DNA from: Micropterix aruncella
Lineage: Eukaryota > Arthropoda > Insecta > Lepidoptera > Micropterigidae
Assembly (NCBI GenBank): GCA_944548615.1
Contig: OX155972.1
Coordinates: 496,001-560,000 of the forward strand
Length of the DNA: 64,000 nt
Direction: 5' to 3'
Part shown: in pieces, positions 1 to 22,200 of the stretch
Layout of the letters: the number at the start of each line of letters is the position of its first letter
Position numbering within the stretch: the first letter of the stretch is position 1
Translations under genes and position numbers: made by a program
The notes under the pieces: model-generated
Told to the model about the DNA's origin: nothing
The model's database searches: none
The model's input: the letters and a program-made list of their open reading frames with translations, nothing else

Positions 1-128
1 ATAACAACAAATAAATATTATGACATATTCCTATCGTACTTCTCAGATATTTTAAATCTAACTTCATTTTATATCTTTTGTTTAGCCTCCATTGTTATAT
101 AATCAATAGATTATTGTTATCTTTTTAT

Positions 129-511
129 TTTTAACACGCTTTAATTATAATAGGTCGGCCTGTATGTAACTATGTAATGGAATCTAAGGTAACTAATTTA
201 ACCATCTTCCAAGGATCGTAGAGTCATGAAAATTGGCAGCTGTATGTAGTTCTGATGACAATACAATAATATGGTACTGTCGAACTGATCTGATGATGGA
301 GTCGGAAGATATGAACTGGAACTTCATGATGGAACATCGTATCATAGCTGTGTTTGGACTTGTTAGAAAAGTCTTGGAATGAACTTTGACCACGATTAGG
401 TTTCAAGGTCTGATAATGAAGCCGGAAGATAGGCACTGGCATTCCATGATGGAATATCGTATCATAGCCGTGTGTATGTGAATATCGTATAACCCAAAAG
501 CGTGTTTTTAT
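129..511. mobile_element. MITE-like element, copy 1 (AACACGCTTT ends)
   Basis: About 380 bp bounded by short inverted ends: TTAACACGCTTT on the left and AAAGCGTGTTTTTA on the right. The same sequence recurs near 18.94-19.85 kb and 20.38-20.70 kb. Open frames inside it are not conserved as proteins. It is a small non-autonomous element of unknown superfamily. Confidence 0.6.
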
Positions 512-1481
512 TGTTTTTTTAAACTATTAATTTATTATATATTTATAGTTATTTTCATCTTCTTTTTAACTAACTTTGAAATGACGTTGTAAATTAAATT
601 TACTAAACGTGATTACCTCATTATATTTTGGTTTTTTTGCCATTTATTTTGGTTCTATGATTTAATGCCAGAGTTATAATACATCTATGTATATATTAAT
701 GTATACATACCTATAATATGAATTAAGAGAAACTACATTAAATTAGAGAAAATATTGTACACCTAATGGGAAAACTGTACAGTAGGTACATAATGTTTAC
801 CTATCGATTTAGTACGGCCTACTTACAGTTCTAAATAAAATTTATTATTTTTATGATTATTATGCTTATTAAATCTTTTAAAGAGCACCATACATCCAGA
901 AATTTCTCGAGGGACAGATCTTTGAAAATTGGCAATGTTTGGCAAGAGGCTCCTCAAATTGCTAAATAGTTTATTTTTTATTTGTTTTAATTTTTACTTT
1001 TTGAAAAGCATGGACAGTTTTCGAAGAGCTGTTCGAGTTATACTTAAATTGCAGCAAATTTAATGTATTTAAAAATTTAAAAAAATGTATTTTTTTAGGA
1101 CACGTATCTTAGGAAATATTGAACAAAAACTTAAAATAGTTTACAAATTTATCTGCTATTTCAGCATTGCTCAGCTTGCAGAGGTCTTTCGAAGCGACAC
1201 ATGTCATTTTCCGTGTTCATATTAATCGGTCAATTTTTTTCGGTTTTTTAAAAACCTACGAACGTTGTAAAAAAAACTACAGATCGGAAGCCGTTGACAA
1301 TGCACACACATGACGCTAACATGTACGACTCAAGGGAAAAATGGCGACTAATGTTAGGGCTCGGGAGAGCTGCGTGCGAAATTCAACAATTCCGGGTGCT
1401 TTTTGATATCACTACGTATTCTGAAGCGAGTGAGGATCAGGCTCGGATCGTAATGCTACAGGACATCTAAGGTTCACCAAC
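512..1481. other. AT-rich intronic sequence of GBA
   Basis: No coding signal was seen on either strand. On the GBA strand this lies just after exon 7, so it should be the start of the following intron. The next GBA exon, which should hold the catalytic nucleophile, must be left of the window. Confidence 0.45.
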
Positions 1482-12203
<10,722 letters not shown>

Positions 12204-12251
12204 AACCTTAAATATTTGTAAAACTCCCTCGCTTGCGCCAACCGCAAAGCA

Positions 12252-12286
12252 ACTGATTAAAAAGCTTGCATAATTGAATACTTATA
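12252..12286 (-). promoter_or_regulatory. GBA core promoter: TATA box and initiator
   Basis: On the minus strand TATAAGT lies at 12286-12280 and the arthropod initiator TCAGT at 12256-12252. The initiator A at 12254 is 32 bases after the start of the TATA box. Transcription from 12254 would give a 50-base leader before the ATG at 12203. Inferred from spacing and consensus only. Confidence 0.6.
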
Positions 12287-12289
12287 GTA

Positions 12290-13379
12290 ATTGTGATATC
12301 AGAATGTTGTCAGGCCGATAACAAAAGGATTGCAATCAAATCGACATGTTATTATTACAATAATATTGGCTACACCAAATTTAAGTAAATTAGGAAAAAA
12401 TATTTTTTTTTTCAAAATATTATAATAATATTTGATAGCCTTAGATATTGACCGAATTCATTAGACATATGTTGTCATATATACGTACAATAATGTAAAT
12501 TTTGGAGCCCCACCTAAAACTCTAGTTTATTCACAGATTTAATCTGAAATATGAAAAAAATATATCTGACCCTGTTGACTATTAAAGGACATAAAACTTA
12601 TTCACTTAGGATGGATTCCAAATTTGCGTAAAGAAATATATATTTTTTAACTTTAATTTTACAGTAAACATACCAATAGTTAATACATGATGGAATATTT
12701 GTAAAATTGACACAAACTAATTTAATATGAAATCAAAATTGGCAAGTTAATAAGTTGGCAGCCCACACATAAGGACACTCACTGTATCTCCTCGGCGCTC
12801 GGCTCACTCACACTACACTCACCTAAACTCACCTTGCGCTCGGTGATAGGCATTTAGAAAATTTTAAGGAATCATTGATCGGAATGTCAGGTCAGGATAC
12901 CCTAGGACGTCTACACTCCATACATCCAAAATGAGATTCACACATGAAGTATACGAAGACGGAACTCTGATTATTTTTATGTCAAATTGACAGCAAGGAG
13001 GTTTTCGGATAGCTCGCATTTCAACCCATGAAAGCGACGACTGTATATGTGAAAAATCTTTGAGGTATATATGTTTGTTTGTTTGTTTGTTTGAAAAACT
13101 TCATTGCACACACGATAAAGTACAACACGGTGTGCCTATTTCTAGGTGGCATACCGCCAGGGTTATTGTGACTAAACATATATGGTGGCAAATAAAAATT
13201 TAACATGTGTGATTTTTGTAAATAAGTTATAGTAATAGGTGAGAATAATAACATAATGAAAGAAAACATAAATTAATAGCTTATGTCAACTTAATATCGA
13301 AAGAAAGAATGTGACATAAGAACAAGATCGAAGACAGGTTTGGTATTCATACTTTAATGAATCCCTCTTAACACATTTT
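12290..13379. other. Intergenic region upstream of GBA
   Basis: AT-rich. It contains a (TTTG) tract near 13073-13093, and a CTC/CAC-rich patch near 12777-12850. No exon was recognised. Confidence 0.4.
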
Positions 13380-13660
13380 AAAAGACGATTAGGTTTTCAA
13401 GTTGTCTCAGGGGCAAAGGAGTTCCATATTTGGGCAGCCTGCACTGCAAATGTCTTGGATATGAAAGTTAATGAATGCTGAAGTATAGCCAGTAATAGAT
13501 TTTCCTAAGAACACAATGGAAGGCCATGGAATGAAAGCGGAGAGAAGAAATTGTACAAATAAAAAGGCATGTTTGAATGCAATACACGAAAGTGTAGGAT
13601 GAGTGCGTGAAAATACCGACATCGTCTAATAGATATGTAATGATCAGGAAACTCACTATT
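13380..13660 (-). mobile_element. Degenerate LINE C-terminal fragment
   Basis: The minus strand contains KTFAVQAAQIWNSFAPETT, the end motif of CR1/Jockey-type reverse transcriptase ORFs (usually AAKLWNSLP). Frames are broken upstream. Confidence 0.5.
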
Positions 13661-13849
13661 TTCAATCTAATAGAAATCAATATATTCGTTTATACCATAG
13701 TAACCAAATAAAACCTGGTAATCCTTAAAGCAAACAACATAATTTAAAAGGAAACAATCTTATGATTACATTTTATCATATATAATCACTGTATTGCTGA
13801 CAAATACGCATTGGATATTGATACGTCATGATTTAAATTACCTATAGTC

Positions 13850-14620
13850 GACAAATCGTTTGCACCGAGGTAGATAGTATTGAAGGGGTTGTACAGCATC
13901 TCGTCACTGCGACCTGATCTTATGTGATATACCCCACTTCTTATCACATGGGGAACCAACTCAGCTACACCCAGAACATCAGCTCTGGGCCTATGTATCT
14001 CTGCAGCCGAATATTCCTCTCCAGTGTGAAGTGGATCAACACTCGCAAAAATGGTTGACACTGCTAGGAACGATGCTGCGAGAATTGTCTCCGGCTGCCT
14101 CAAACCTACTCCCGTCGAAATGGTTTATCCGCTCATCGGCACCGCTCTGCCTGCAATGAGTCGTGATGTCCCGGCTGATTCTGAAAGTCTAAAGGTGGTA
14201 GACGATCCAAGATACCCACTACACAGGCAAGGACCACACCACAATTGCCTCAAATCACGAAAGTCATCGTTGAGCCGCAAAACAACCGCTTGGAGGCAGT
14301 CAGTTTTCGAGCCGCATCGTTCGGAGATATAGCACCGTTCCCATCTCCACTATACCACCTGAGTTAGCCTGAACAGATTGAAGGGGTGAGTGTGACAAGA
14401 TGCCAAGTCAATCCCGTCCGCTAGGGTTAAACAGAAAATCCAATATGCGACTGTGAAACGCTGTAGGACAAAGGCCACCTCCTATCCTGCCTGCAGTTAT
14501 CAACCCCTATCACACACCAGGATCTACAAAAGGTGAACGACAAGGCCATCTAGACCGCATAATTTTGGAGGGACATGTCCTAACCTGGCCTGGACACCTT
14601 AACGAACGAACGAGCTTCTT
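13850..14620 (+). mobile_element. LINE reverse transcriptase C-terminal fragment
   Basis: The plus strand reads LLITWGTNSATPRTSALGLC, then ISAAEYSSPV, a stop where W is usual, and KMVDTARNDAARIVSGCLKP followed by TPVEMVYPLIG. These blocks match the downstream part of lepidopteran non-LTR polymerases. Stops and frameshifts make it dead. The antisense frame (13786-14103) looks like a secreted protein, but is only a shadow. Confidence 0.75.
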
Positions 14621-14639
14621 AATTTACCTAGTTCATTTC

Positions 14640-15200
14640 GTAACTCCTAATAAATCTTACAATTCTTGTGTGATGTTGCTGACCTGCTCAGGCTTTAATA
14701 TCATCTCTTTTAGAGGACTGAGTCTCTGGTATGCAATTGGTTCGAATATGCATAGTATATTAGCATTAAGGCTCTGCCGTTTTAGTATTTTCTTTGCTAA
14801 ATCTACACGGTTTATCTTCAGCAATGCCCATGCCTTTCAAATTACAGTTCATTGGACAGTGACCGGTTAAAATTCCTGTTATTAGCTTTAGTTTACCTTT
14901 ACCGAGGAAAGTAGTTTTAGTGCCCTTTTTAATGAAAGATTTAGACATTTTTTCGCTTGTCTTTATCCTGATATTTCGTCCCAGTATTTGAACTACGTTC
15001 TTCTGTCCCAAGATCGGATTTATTCCGCCGTATGTCTTGTAGTCACATCACAGAATTGTTCAGCTCCTATGAAGGGCATATTGGCTCCTTTCTTTTCAAG
15101 GTACTCAGCATTTTCGTTACCCTGCATCCCTTCGTGATCCAGCACCCACACCATAGTTAGATTGTTCTACGTAGACAGTTGCTTTAGTATAGGGTATCAA
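14640..15200 (-). mobile_element. LINE fragment: RNase H end and C-terminal zinc-knuckle region
   Basis: The minus strand carries LTMVWVLDHEGMQGNENAEY (the VPGHxGxxGNExAD-like end of an RNase H domain), then GAEQFC, and further on ILTGHCPMNCNLKGMGIAED with PCRF. This order is that of R1/I/Jockey-type elements with RNase H. It is broken by stops and opposite in direction to its neighbour at 13850-14620. Confidence 0.7.
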
Positions 15201-15357
15201 ATATTCTCGGTGATTTAAGAACTGCTTGACTGAAATTTCAACTTCGGTCTAAATATCCATTATCCGGTTTTCCAGTATATTTTCGACTCGCCTATACCAT
15301 AGACCAGTGTCCCGTTTTCAAAGTCGGGGTTGTCGCTTACCCCAAAACTGGCGTTTC

Positions 15358-15505
15358 GAAACAACCACTCCAAAAGATTTTGAGCCATTTAAAATTTTGA
15401 TCCAGTTGCCTAAAATACACAGTAGAGAGACACTCCAAAAGATTTGGGGCCATTTAAAATTTTGATCTAGTAGCTTAAAATACACAGGAGAGAGACACGT
15501 TAGGC
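15358..15505. repeat. Tandem duplication, ~70-bp unit
   Basis: Two adjacent copies share CTCCAAAAGATTT, GCCATTTAAAATTTTGATC and AAAATACACAG. No coding content. Confidence 0.75.
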
Positions 15506-15830
15506 ATAACACTAAAACTGGCGGATCGGAATAACCACTTCAAAGGATTTGGTAAAATTGTGATGACTTTGTACCAATGTGAATAATATTTTGTTATTTG
15601 CTTTTTTGTAAAATTCTATTACAATATTTTTTATAAAACCGTGAAAATATTAAAAAAATATCATTATTTGATCATAAAATATAACAATTATCGCGAAAAT
15701 GCTTATCAGTTTATATTATACCACACACGGCGCTTATCAAACCCATTTCGACATAATAGTTTGATTAATTTAAAATCAAGATATTTTTCAATATGAATCA
15801 ACGATAAAAATAATCAAATTTGGAGCTGTT
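15506..15830. other. AT-rich DNA
   Basis: Nothing recognised. It precedes the duplicated block that carries the terminal exon of the WD40 gene. Confidence 0.35.
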
Positions 15831-16200
15831 TTGATTGGAAAATCACATTTTCTTGATATTAATACTTTGTTTATCGATAAAGCAGTATCATATAAAAACA
15901 ATCCCCAACAACTAAAATATATTGCGACTGTATTACATAAAAAAGATAACCTACAGTTTTGCTACCAATTAAGAAAGTTTTAAACATACTATTCTATGAA
16001 ATATAGTATATAATTAGTATTAGGTTGATTATTCCAGTTTGGACGACCTGCGCCAACCTGTTGACGATGAGTTAGCGGTGTTCCTTCTCTTGTCTGATCT
16101 GCTAGTCGATACTGTATATGATGTTCTTGGGGATGCCATGAAGAAACAGCTGGAAAGTATACATAATATAATTATGAATTTTGGTAAAATAGGAAAAAGG
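15831..16200. repeat. Segmental duplication, distal copy (with terminal exon)
   Basis: Similar to 19933-20314. Shared blocks outside the exon include GCAGTATCAT, AACTAAAATAT and AAAATAGGAAAAAG. The flanks are clearly more diverged than the exon inside, as expected if the exon has been under selection. Confidence 0.75.
16029..16149 (-). CDS. WD40 gene, alternative terminal exon b (distal)
   Basis: The acceptor TATACTTTCCAG precedes CTGTTTC. With two bases from the 23002 exon it reads SCFFMASPRTSYTVSTSRSD, then KRRNTANSSSTGWRRSSKLE and stop. It parallels exon a at 20138-20267. Most differences between them fall at third codon positions of this frame, and similarity stops at the acceptor on one side and the stop codon on the other. 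Use of this copy would require skipping exon a. Confidence 0.65.
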
Positions 16201-19200
16201 TAACTGATTTGGAGTACAATACAATACAATACAATACAATCAACTACTCCGGTAGATAGGCATTCCTACACTTGGATGCGTCACAAAATTAAATGCTAAA
16301 AATTTAATTATTAAAAACATAACTATCGTGATAGTTGTCATGGCTATAATATTATATTCAATATTACCTACACAAAAATAATCAAAATATACTAATTTGA
16401 TTTAAGAGTCAGGGAGAATAATATATTAAAATAGAAATGCAAATTCTATGTAAAATAATCAAAAAATATATATTTTAATTTTCAATGCAGCAATATGCCT
16501 TCGTATTTTAAAAAAATATGAATAGATGTATAATAAATTATATGAAAATTATAATGTCAGCTATCATAATACCATTATGCTTAAAACTTTACGCATTTCA
16601 TTAATCATCAACATGGAAAATAAACTCAGAATTTTCAAACTCCCTTATACCATAAATTGGGTTTCTTACCAAATTATGTATAATTATCTTTTTAAATTGG
16701 TCCTCTCCAAGGCTTTTTATTTGCTCCGGAATCTTATTAGTATATAATATAATTATAAATATATAAAATATAATCACATAAGAAGATGCTCTTTTACAAA
16801 ACAAAATAAAGACTGTTGTGTATTATTGTATTATATTCTTTATATAATTTTTACTACCATGGATAAAAATCAAGAAAAGAATTAAAGGCGTTTTAGACTG
16901 CCTCTTGGAAGCATAACACGAGCAAAAAAATATTGAAATTTATTGGGTGGAAAATATTGGAGTTTCGGTATTGAAGTCGGAGTACAGTCTTTTGTTCGCC
17001 AAGTGAAAAAATGATGTACCTACATCTAATGAAGTGGTACTTTATGTAATGGCTGCCAACAAGAACAGACAAAAACTTATGTATGGTAGTAGGTACCTAA
17101 TTACAGTGATTTCTGTATATTACAATAATTACAGCGATTTTTTTCACATTTTTATTTTAATTAATAAATACCCCCCCCCCCCCTTCCCCGAAACTAAAGT
17201 CTGGATACGTACCGGGGAACATATATCTTCACATACAATCTAACCACGGGACATCAACGCTGGATCAGTAGTTACCATATAAGCCCTAACCGGGAGATAA
17301 ACAGAAATTGACTCGTCGACTCACTTCAGCGTGGTGATACTGACCTCTTTGTTTATTAGAGGTTCAATCAAAACTTTCTTTCTTGTAGTCGTCTCCTGGC
17401 TGCTTTTCCTTTCCTGTGTTTTTACAACTATAATGGGCCCGATTGCGTTTCTTTGTGAACTAAAACTAAAATTAGTCCAAGTGAACGAGACAGGGCAATA
17501 CGCTAGAGCGAAGTGTGAGATGACCGGTTGTCACTTTTCGCATTAAAACTGCCCGCCAAGGTCAAATCTTACACCGCACGAAATATGCTCGAATTTATTC
17601 GGAGGAGTATAAGTTCGGCAGGTAGTATTTATCGACGATCGTTCGTTTCATATTCCGCTCTAACGTATTGCTCTGTCTCGTTCGCTTGGACTAATTTTAG
17701 TTTTAGTTCACAAAGAAACGCAATCGGGCCCATTGAGTCCTTAACTAGTGTTTATTACACTGGCCACGTTGAACTTGGATAACTTGGGTTTGAGTTAGAA
17801 TTTCAAATTAAATTAAATTTTAATTTAGGGCCATGTTATTGTTATTTAAAAATCAGCTTTTAATTTGTCTTTCCGTCGTTTGTTATTGCAACATTTTGGA
17901 AAATTTTAAAACTAAGCTATTGTACTCGAAAAAACCGGCATGTATTAATGATGAAACCATATTTTATTATTCTACCATAATTTCTAAACGCTTGAACCGA
18001 TTTAGAAGTGTGTAATATTGTTAGAATCGTTATGTATCACGAGTGTCATATTTTATTTATTTATTTATTTAGGTAAATAGGATTAGGTATACAGTTCATT
18101 CATAGGTCATGTAATCTTATAATAATTATATAAATTATTTAATAATTAATATAGGGAGGTTTAACACATCTTACATGACCTTTACTGCCAATAGCACATC
18201 TAACTAGGCGATAATTTGGCCCGTCTCTAGATGTGCATATTTTTATGCAATTTTAAGAAATGAAGTGTTTTTTTTTAAAATAAATTATTTGGACCCACCA
18301 CCTGTATATACACATAAATATACCAATTTTATAAAAATATAGCTATGTAATAAATATATACATTTATAGTTGTAATTTAATAAAATTTAATTAACAAAAA
18401 TAGATAAGTGATACTAAATAAATTGTCGTGCGTTGCAAAGAAGTTGATCAGATTTTACATATCCCTTGTTAAGTAGCCATCTATTAAGGTTTGCTTTAAA
18501 TATTTTTATGTTAGGATAATTTTTCATGTCTTCACTAAGGGAATTATATAATTTTGGGGCTATGTAGAATATATGTCTCTGGGCAAATGTTGTCCTGACT
18601 GACGGAATTATATAATTGATACTCGCGGACATTCTTGTGTTCAGATTGTTTTGAGTTCGGGCGTGGTCATCTCTAGATTTGTAGAATGCAAGAAGCGCTT
18701 GCTTAATGAATAACTGTTTAGCTGATAGCACATGGGAATGGGAAAATATGATACTTAACTGTTAAAATGGCAGAAAATACTTGCCTAAATGTCCAAACGT
18801 TAACAAATTAATATAAATATATCGTGTTTAGTGTAAAATGAAAGGTTTCATTCAGTAAATTCCGGAAATATACATCTATCTATATGAGAATACAGAATAT
18901 TATAAAAGATTAGTTTACTTTCTGAAACGGCAGTCGTGTTTTTAACACGCTTTATTAGGTCGACCTGTATGTAACTAACTATGTAATGGAATCTAAGGTA
19001 ACTAATTTATTCAAGGATCGTAGCGTCATGAAAATTGGCACCTGTATGTAGTTCCGATGATAATACAATAATATGGTACTGTCGAACTCATCTGTTGATG
19101 TACTCGGAAGATATGAACTGGAACTTCATGATGGAACATCGTATCATAGCTGTGTTTGCATAGTCGTTACGCGGAAAACTTAAAGAAATCAATATTTTGA

Positions 19201-22200
19201 CAGTTGCATCTCATTACATCTATGAAAACTTAATGTATGTGCATAAAAATAAAGAACTGTTTTTAAAAACTTTGATAGGCATGGTGTCAATACTAGAAAT
19301 AAAAATAAACTTGCTGACCATAAAAGTCGACTCTCCATAACCACAAAATCATTCAAAGGGCAATGTATACGCTTCTACAATAAAGTCCCAGAAAACATGC
19401 AAAATTTATCTGTGATACAATTTAAGTCATTTATTAAGAAGAAGCTGTACTCAAAGAGCTACTATATATAAAGAGATAAAATAAATAATTATCTAGACGA
19501 CAAAGACCCTTGGAAATAAAATGGTTACGTCGATGATTTATATCACGTTATATGTCACAATAATTTGTTATAATGTCACAATAATTTAATTTTTATATCA
19601 TTTATGTATGTTTGTATGCATTATTGACGTCAAAAAGTTACGATTTCGTACTATTTTGAATAAAAAACTTACGATTATGATTATGATTATTTGGACTTGT
19701 TAGAAAAGTCTTGGAATGAACTTTGACCACGATTAGGTTTCAAGGTCTGATGATGAAGCCGGAAGATAGGCACTGGCATTCCATGATGGAACATCGTATC
19801 ATAGCCGTGTGTATGTGAATATCGTATTATAGCCCAAAAGCGTGTTTTTAGTGTTTTTTTTATTCTTTTAAATATATTTACTAATTATCACATGAAAAGC
19901 TTCACTTGTATATATGGAAAATCCTGAGGTTTATTGGAAAATTGGAAAATCAAAGTTAATTCTTATTATTATTTTATTTATCGACAAAGCAGTATCATTG
20001 AATAGTTATATCCAATAACTAAAATATGTTGCAACTGTACTTGTATAATATTATATAAAAAAAATATACACAGTTAGAAATAATTGGGATAGTTTTGAAA
20101 CATAGAAATCCATGAAATACCCATATACAATGGGGTATTAAATTGATTTATCCAGTTTGGACGAACTGCGCCTTCCAGTTGACGATGAGTTAGCAGTAGT
20201 CCTGCTCTTGTCTGATCTGCTGGTAGATACTGTATATGAAGTTCTTGGTGATGCCATGGAGAAACAGCTGAAAATTAGATAAACACTTATTAGGTTTGAT
20301 AAAATAGGAAAAAGACAATCATTTAGGCGTTGAGGTGCCGAAACAAAACCGCTAAATAGGGTTTTTTAGGTTATTTTGTTTTTAACACGCTTTTATTAGG
20401 TCGACCTGTATGTAACTAACTTTGTAATGGAATCTAAGGTAACTAAACCATCTTCCAAGGATCGTAGCGTCATGAAAATTGGCAGCTGTATGTAGTTCTG
20501 ATGACAATACAATAATATGGTACTGTCGAACTGATCTGATGATGGAGTCGGAAGATATGAACTGGAACTTCATGATGGAACATCGTATCATAGCTGTGTT
20601 TGGACTTGTTAGAAAAGTCTTAGAATGAACTTTGACCACGATTAGGTTTCAAGGTCTGATGATGTGGTTTTTACGTGCATTTATAAAAGCGTGTTTTTAG
20701 TGTTTTTTTTTAAACTATTAATTTATTTACTTTCCCGGTCCACCAATCGACAAAAGAAAGTATTGTGAAAGCGCTAAATAAATTAAGATGATGATGGATA
20801 TATTAATTAATTTCTAATAAAATAACTTATTTTTCGAGCCCTTCTGAGACGATTAAGGCCATTTCAAGATTAAAGTGTCTCTGTGTGCCTGTGTGTATGT
20901 ACAGTAGCGAGCTTAATAATTAAATTAACCGTACATTTTTTGATTTTTTAAATACCCCGACAAGCAAATGTTTTGGGGGTATTTTTTATACGACGGCGTA
21001 GGACCACACCTGACACAGTGAGGCGTAGTCGACTTCAACGGCCGAACCCGTCACCCCAGTCTGGTATAACGATATGTGATCGTTCTTTTAGCCGTGGGAT
21101 AAGCGTAGAAGACTTAGTGACAATACAAATCTACTGTCTAGCTGTGCCAACAAGCCCGACAGAGGCCAACGCCTTACGGCGAGGCACCGGGAAAGGTACC
21201 CAGCATGTAGCCTCGCCCCCTGTCTGCCAGTTTGGAAGGATATCTCCGTCTGGAATTAACCATCAGGATACCTCCTTCCTCCCGACTGGTTACAGGGCCG
21301 AAGTCGCTTACGCGGCCTCTACCTGTTGTATTTCAGTGGTAATTCAATAAGAATTTATCTCGGACCTAAGCGTCCTTTGCCCGTCATAATACTCGGGATC
21401 GGGTGGTCTATAGGTCGTTTAAAAAATGGCATGACAACAGGTCAACATCCACCCCCGCTGCTTAGGAGATATTTCCGTAGTCTCCAGAATCCTTCAGCAA
21501 TTAGTCAGAGTGCACAACCAAGTGGTGTCGCCGAACGGTGCGCAAACCGCCCAGTAGCGCTGGAATGCAATCCCACTAGTAAAACCCGATCCACCACCCG
21601 TGAGGCCTGAGACGCGAGAGTCTTACCCAGGGTAGCCTTCCACACGAGGAGGCTTCTGATTAGGAGCTGAATCGTGAGTTTGGCCGGTCTGAGAACAAAT
21701 TGGATCTTATGGCCCAAGCTGCACGAAACCGTTCGCTAACGGTTAACTGACACAGCCAGGAGCGCAGACCGCCCCGTACCGCCCGAGGTATCCCACCAGC
21801 TCCGAACTTCCGATCCCAACTGTCTACTACTGCATGTTGCAGCCGTTGGCAAAGCTCACAGCGGCCCTTCCAGATTAGGTCATCTCCGAATGGGCTACCG
21901 CACAGACAGGTCATCAGGCCCATGCTGCATGGACTCATTAGGAACCAAAGGAACCATAAGGAACCAATAGTGGCAACTAGGGTTGTCGACTACAGTGGGC
22001 GAGCCCGTCACCTCAGGAAGTTTTAACGATTGGTCGTTCTATCTCCCTGGAGTGGGCGCAGAAGACTTGAGGACAAAACAGACCACCATCTAGCTACGAC
22101 ACAAGCCCATAAGAGGCCAACGCCTTAACCGCGAGATAGCCAGGAATGCTACCAGGCGGGCGACACTCGACCCCTTACTACCAATTGTGTCCAGATTTCT

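Larger units (their letters stand above)
19933..20314. repeat. Segmental duplication, proximal copy (with terminal exon)
   Basis: The partner of 15831-16200. The two copies are about 4.1 kb apart in the same orientation. The interval between them holds the MITE, LINE and inverted-repeat elements listed here. Confidence 0.75.

Noticed and set aside
193..442. Open frames repeated at 0.2 and 20.4 kb, considered as a small gene family
   Set aside because: They lie inside MITE copies bounded by inverted ends; the third copy breaks the frame.
13786..14103. Minus-strand 105-codon frame with a signal-like start, taken at first for a secreted-protein exon
   Set aside because: The opposite strand over the same bases reads lepidopteran LINE polymerase (LITWGTNSATPRTSALGLC, AAEYSSPV, VDTARNDAARIVSG), so the minus frame is an antisense shadow.
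16029..16155. Plus-strand reading of the duplicated exon (LDDLRQPVDDELAVFLLLSD)
   Set aside because: It looks protein-like, but no donor exists where similarity ends, and the proximal copy has none at all. On the minus strand the similarity stops exactly at an acceptor and at the stop codon, and the phase fits the upstream exon.
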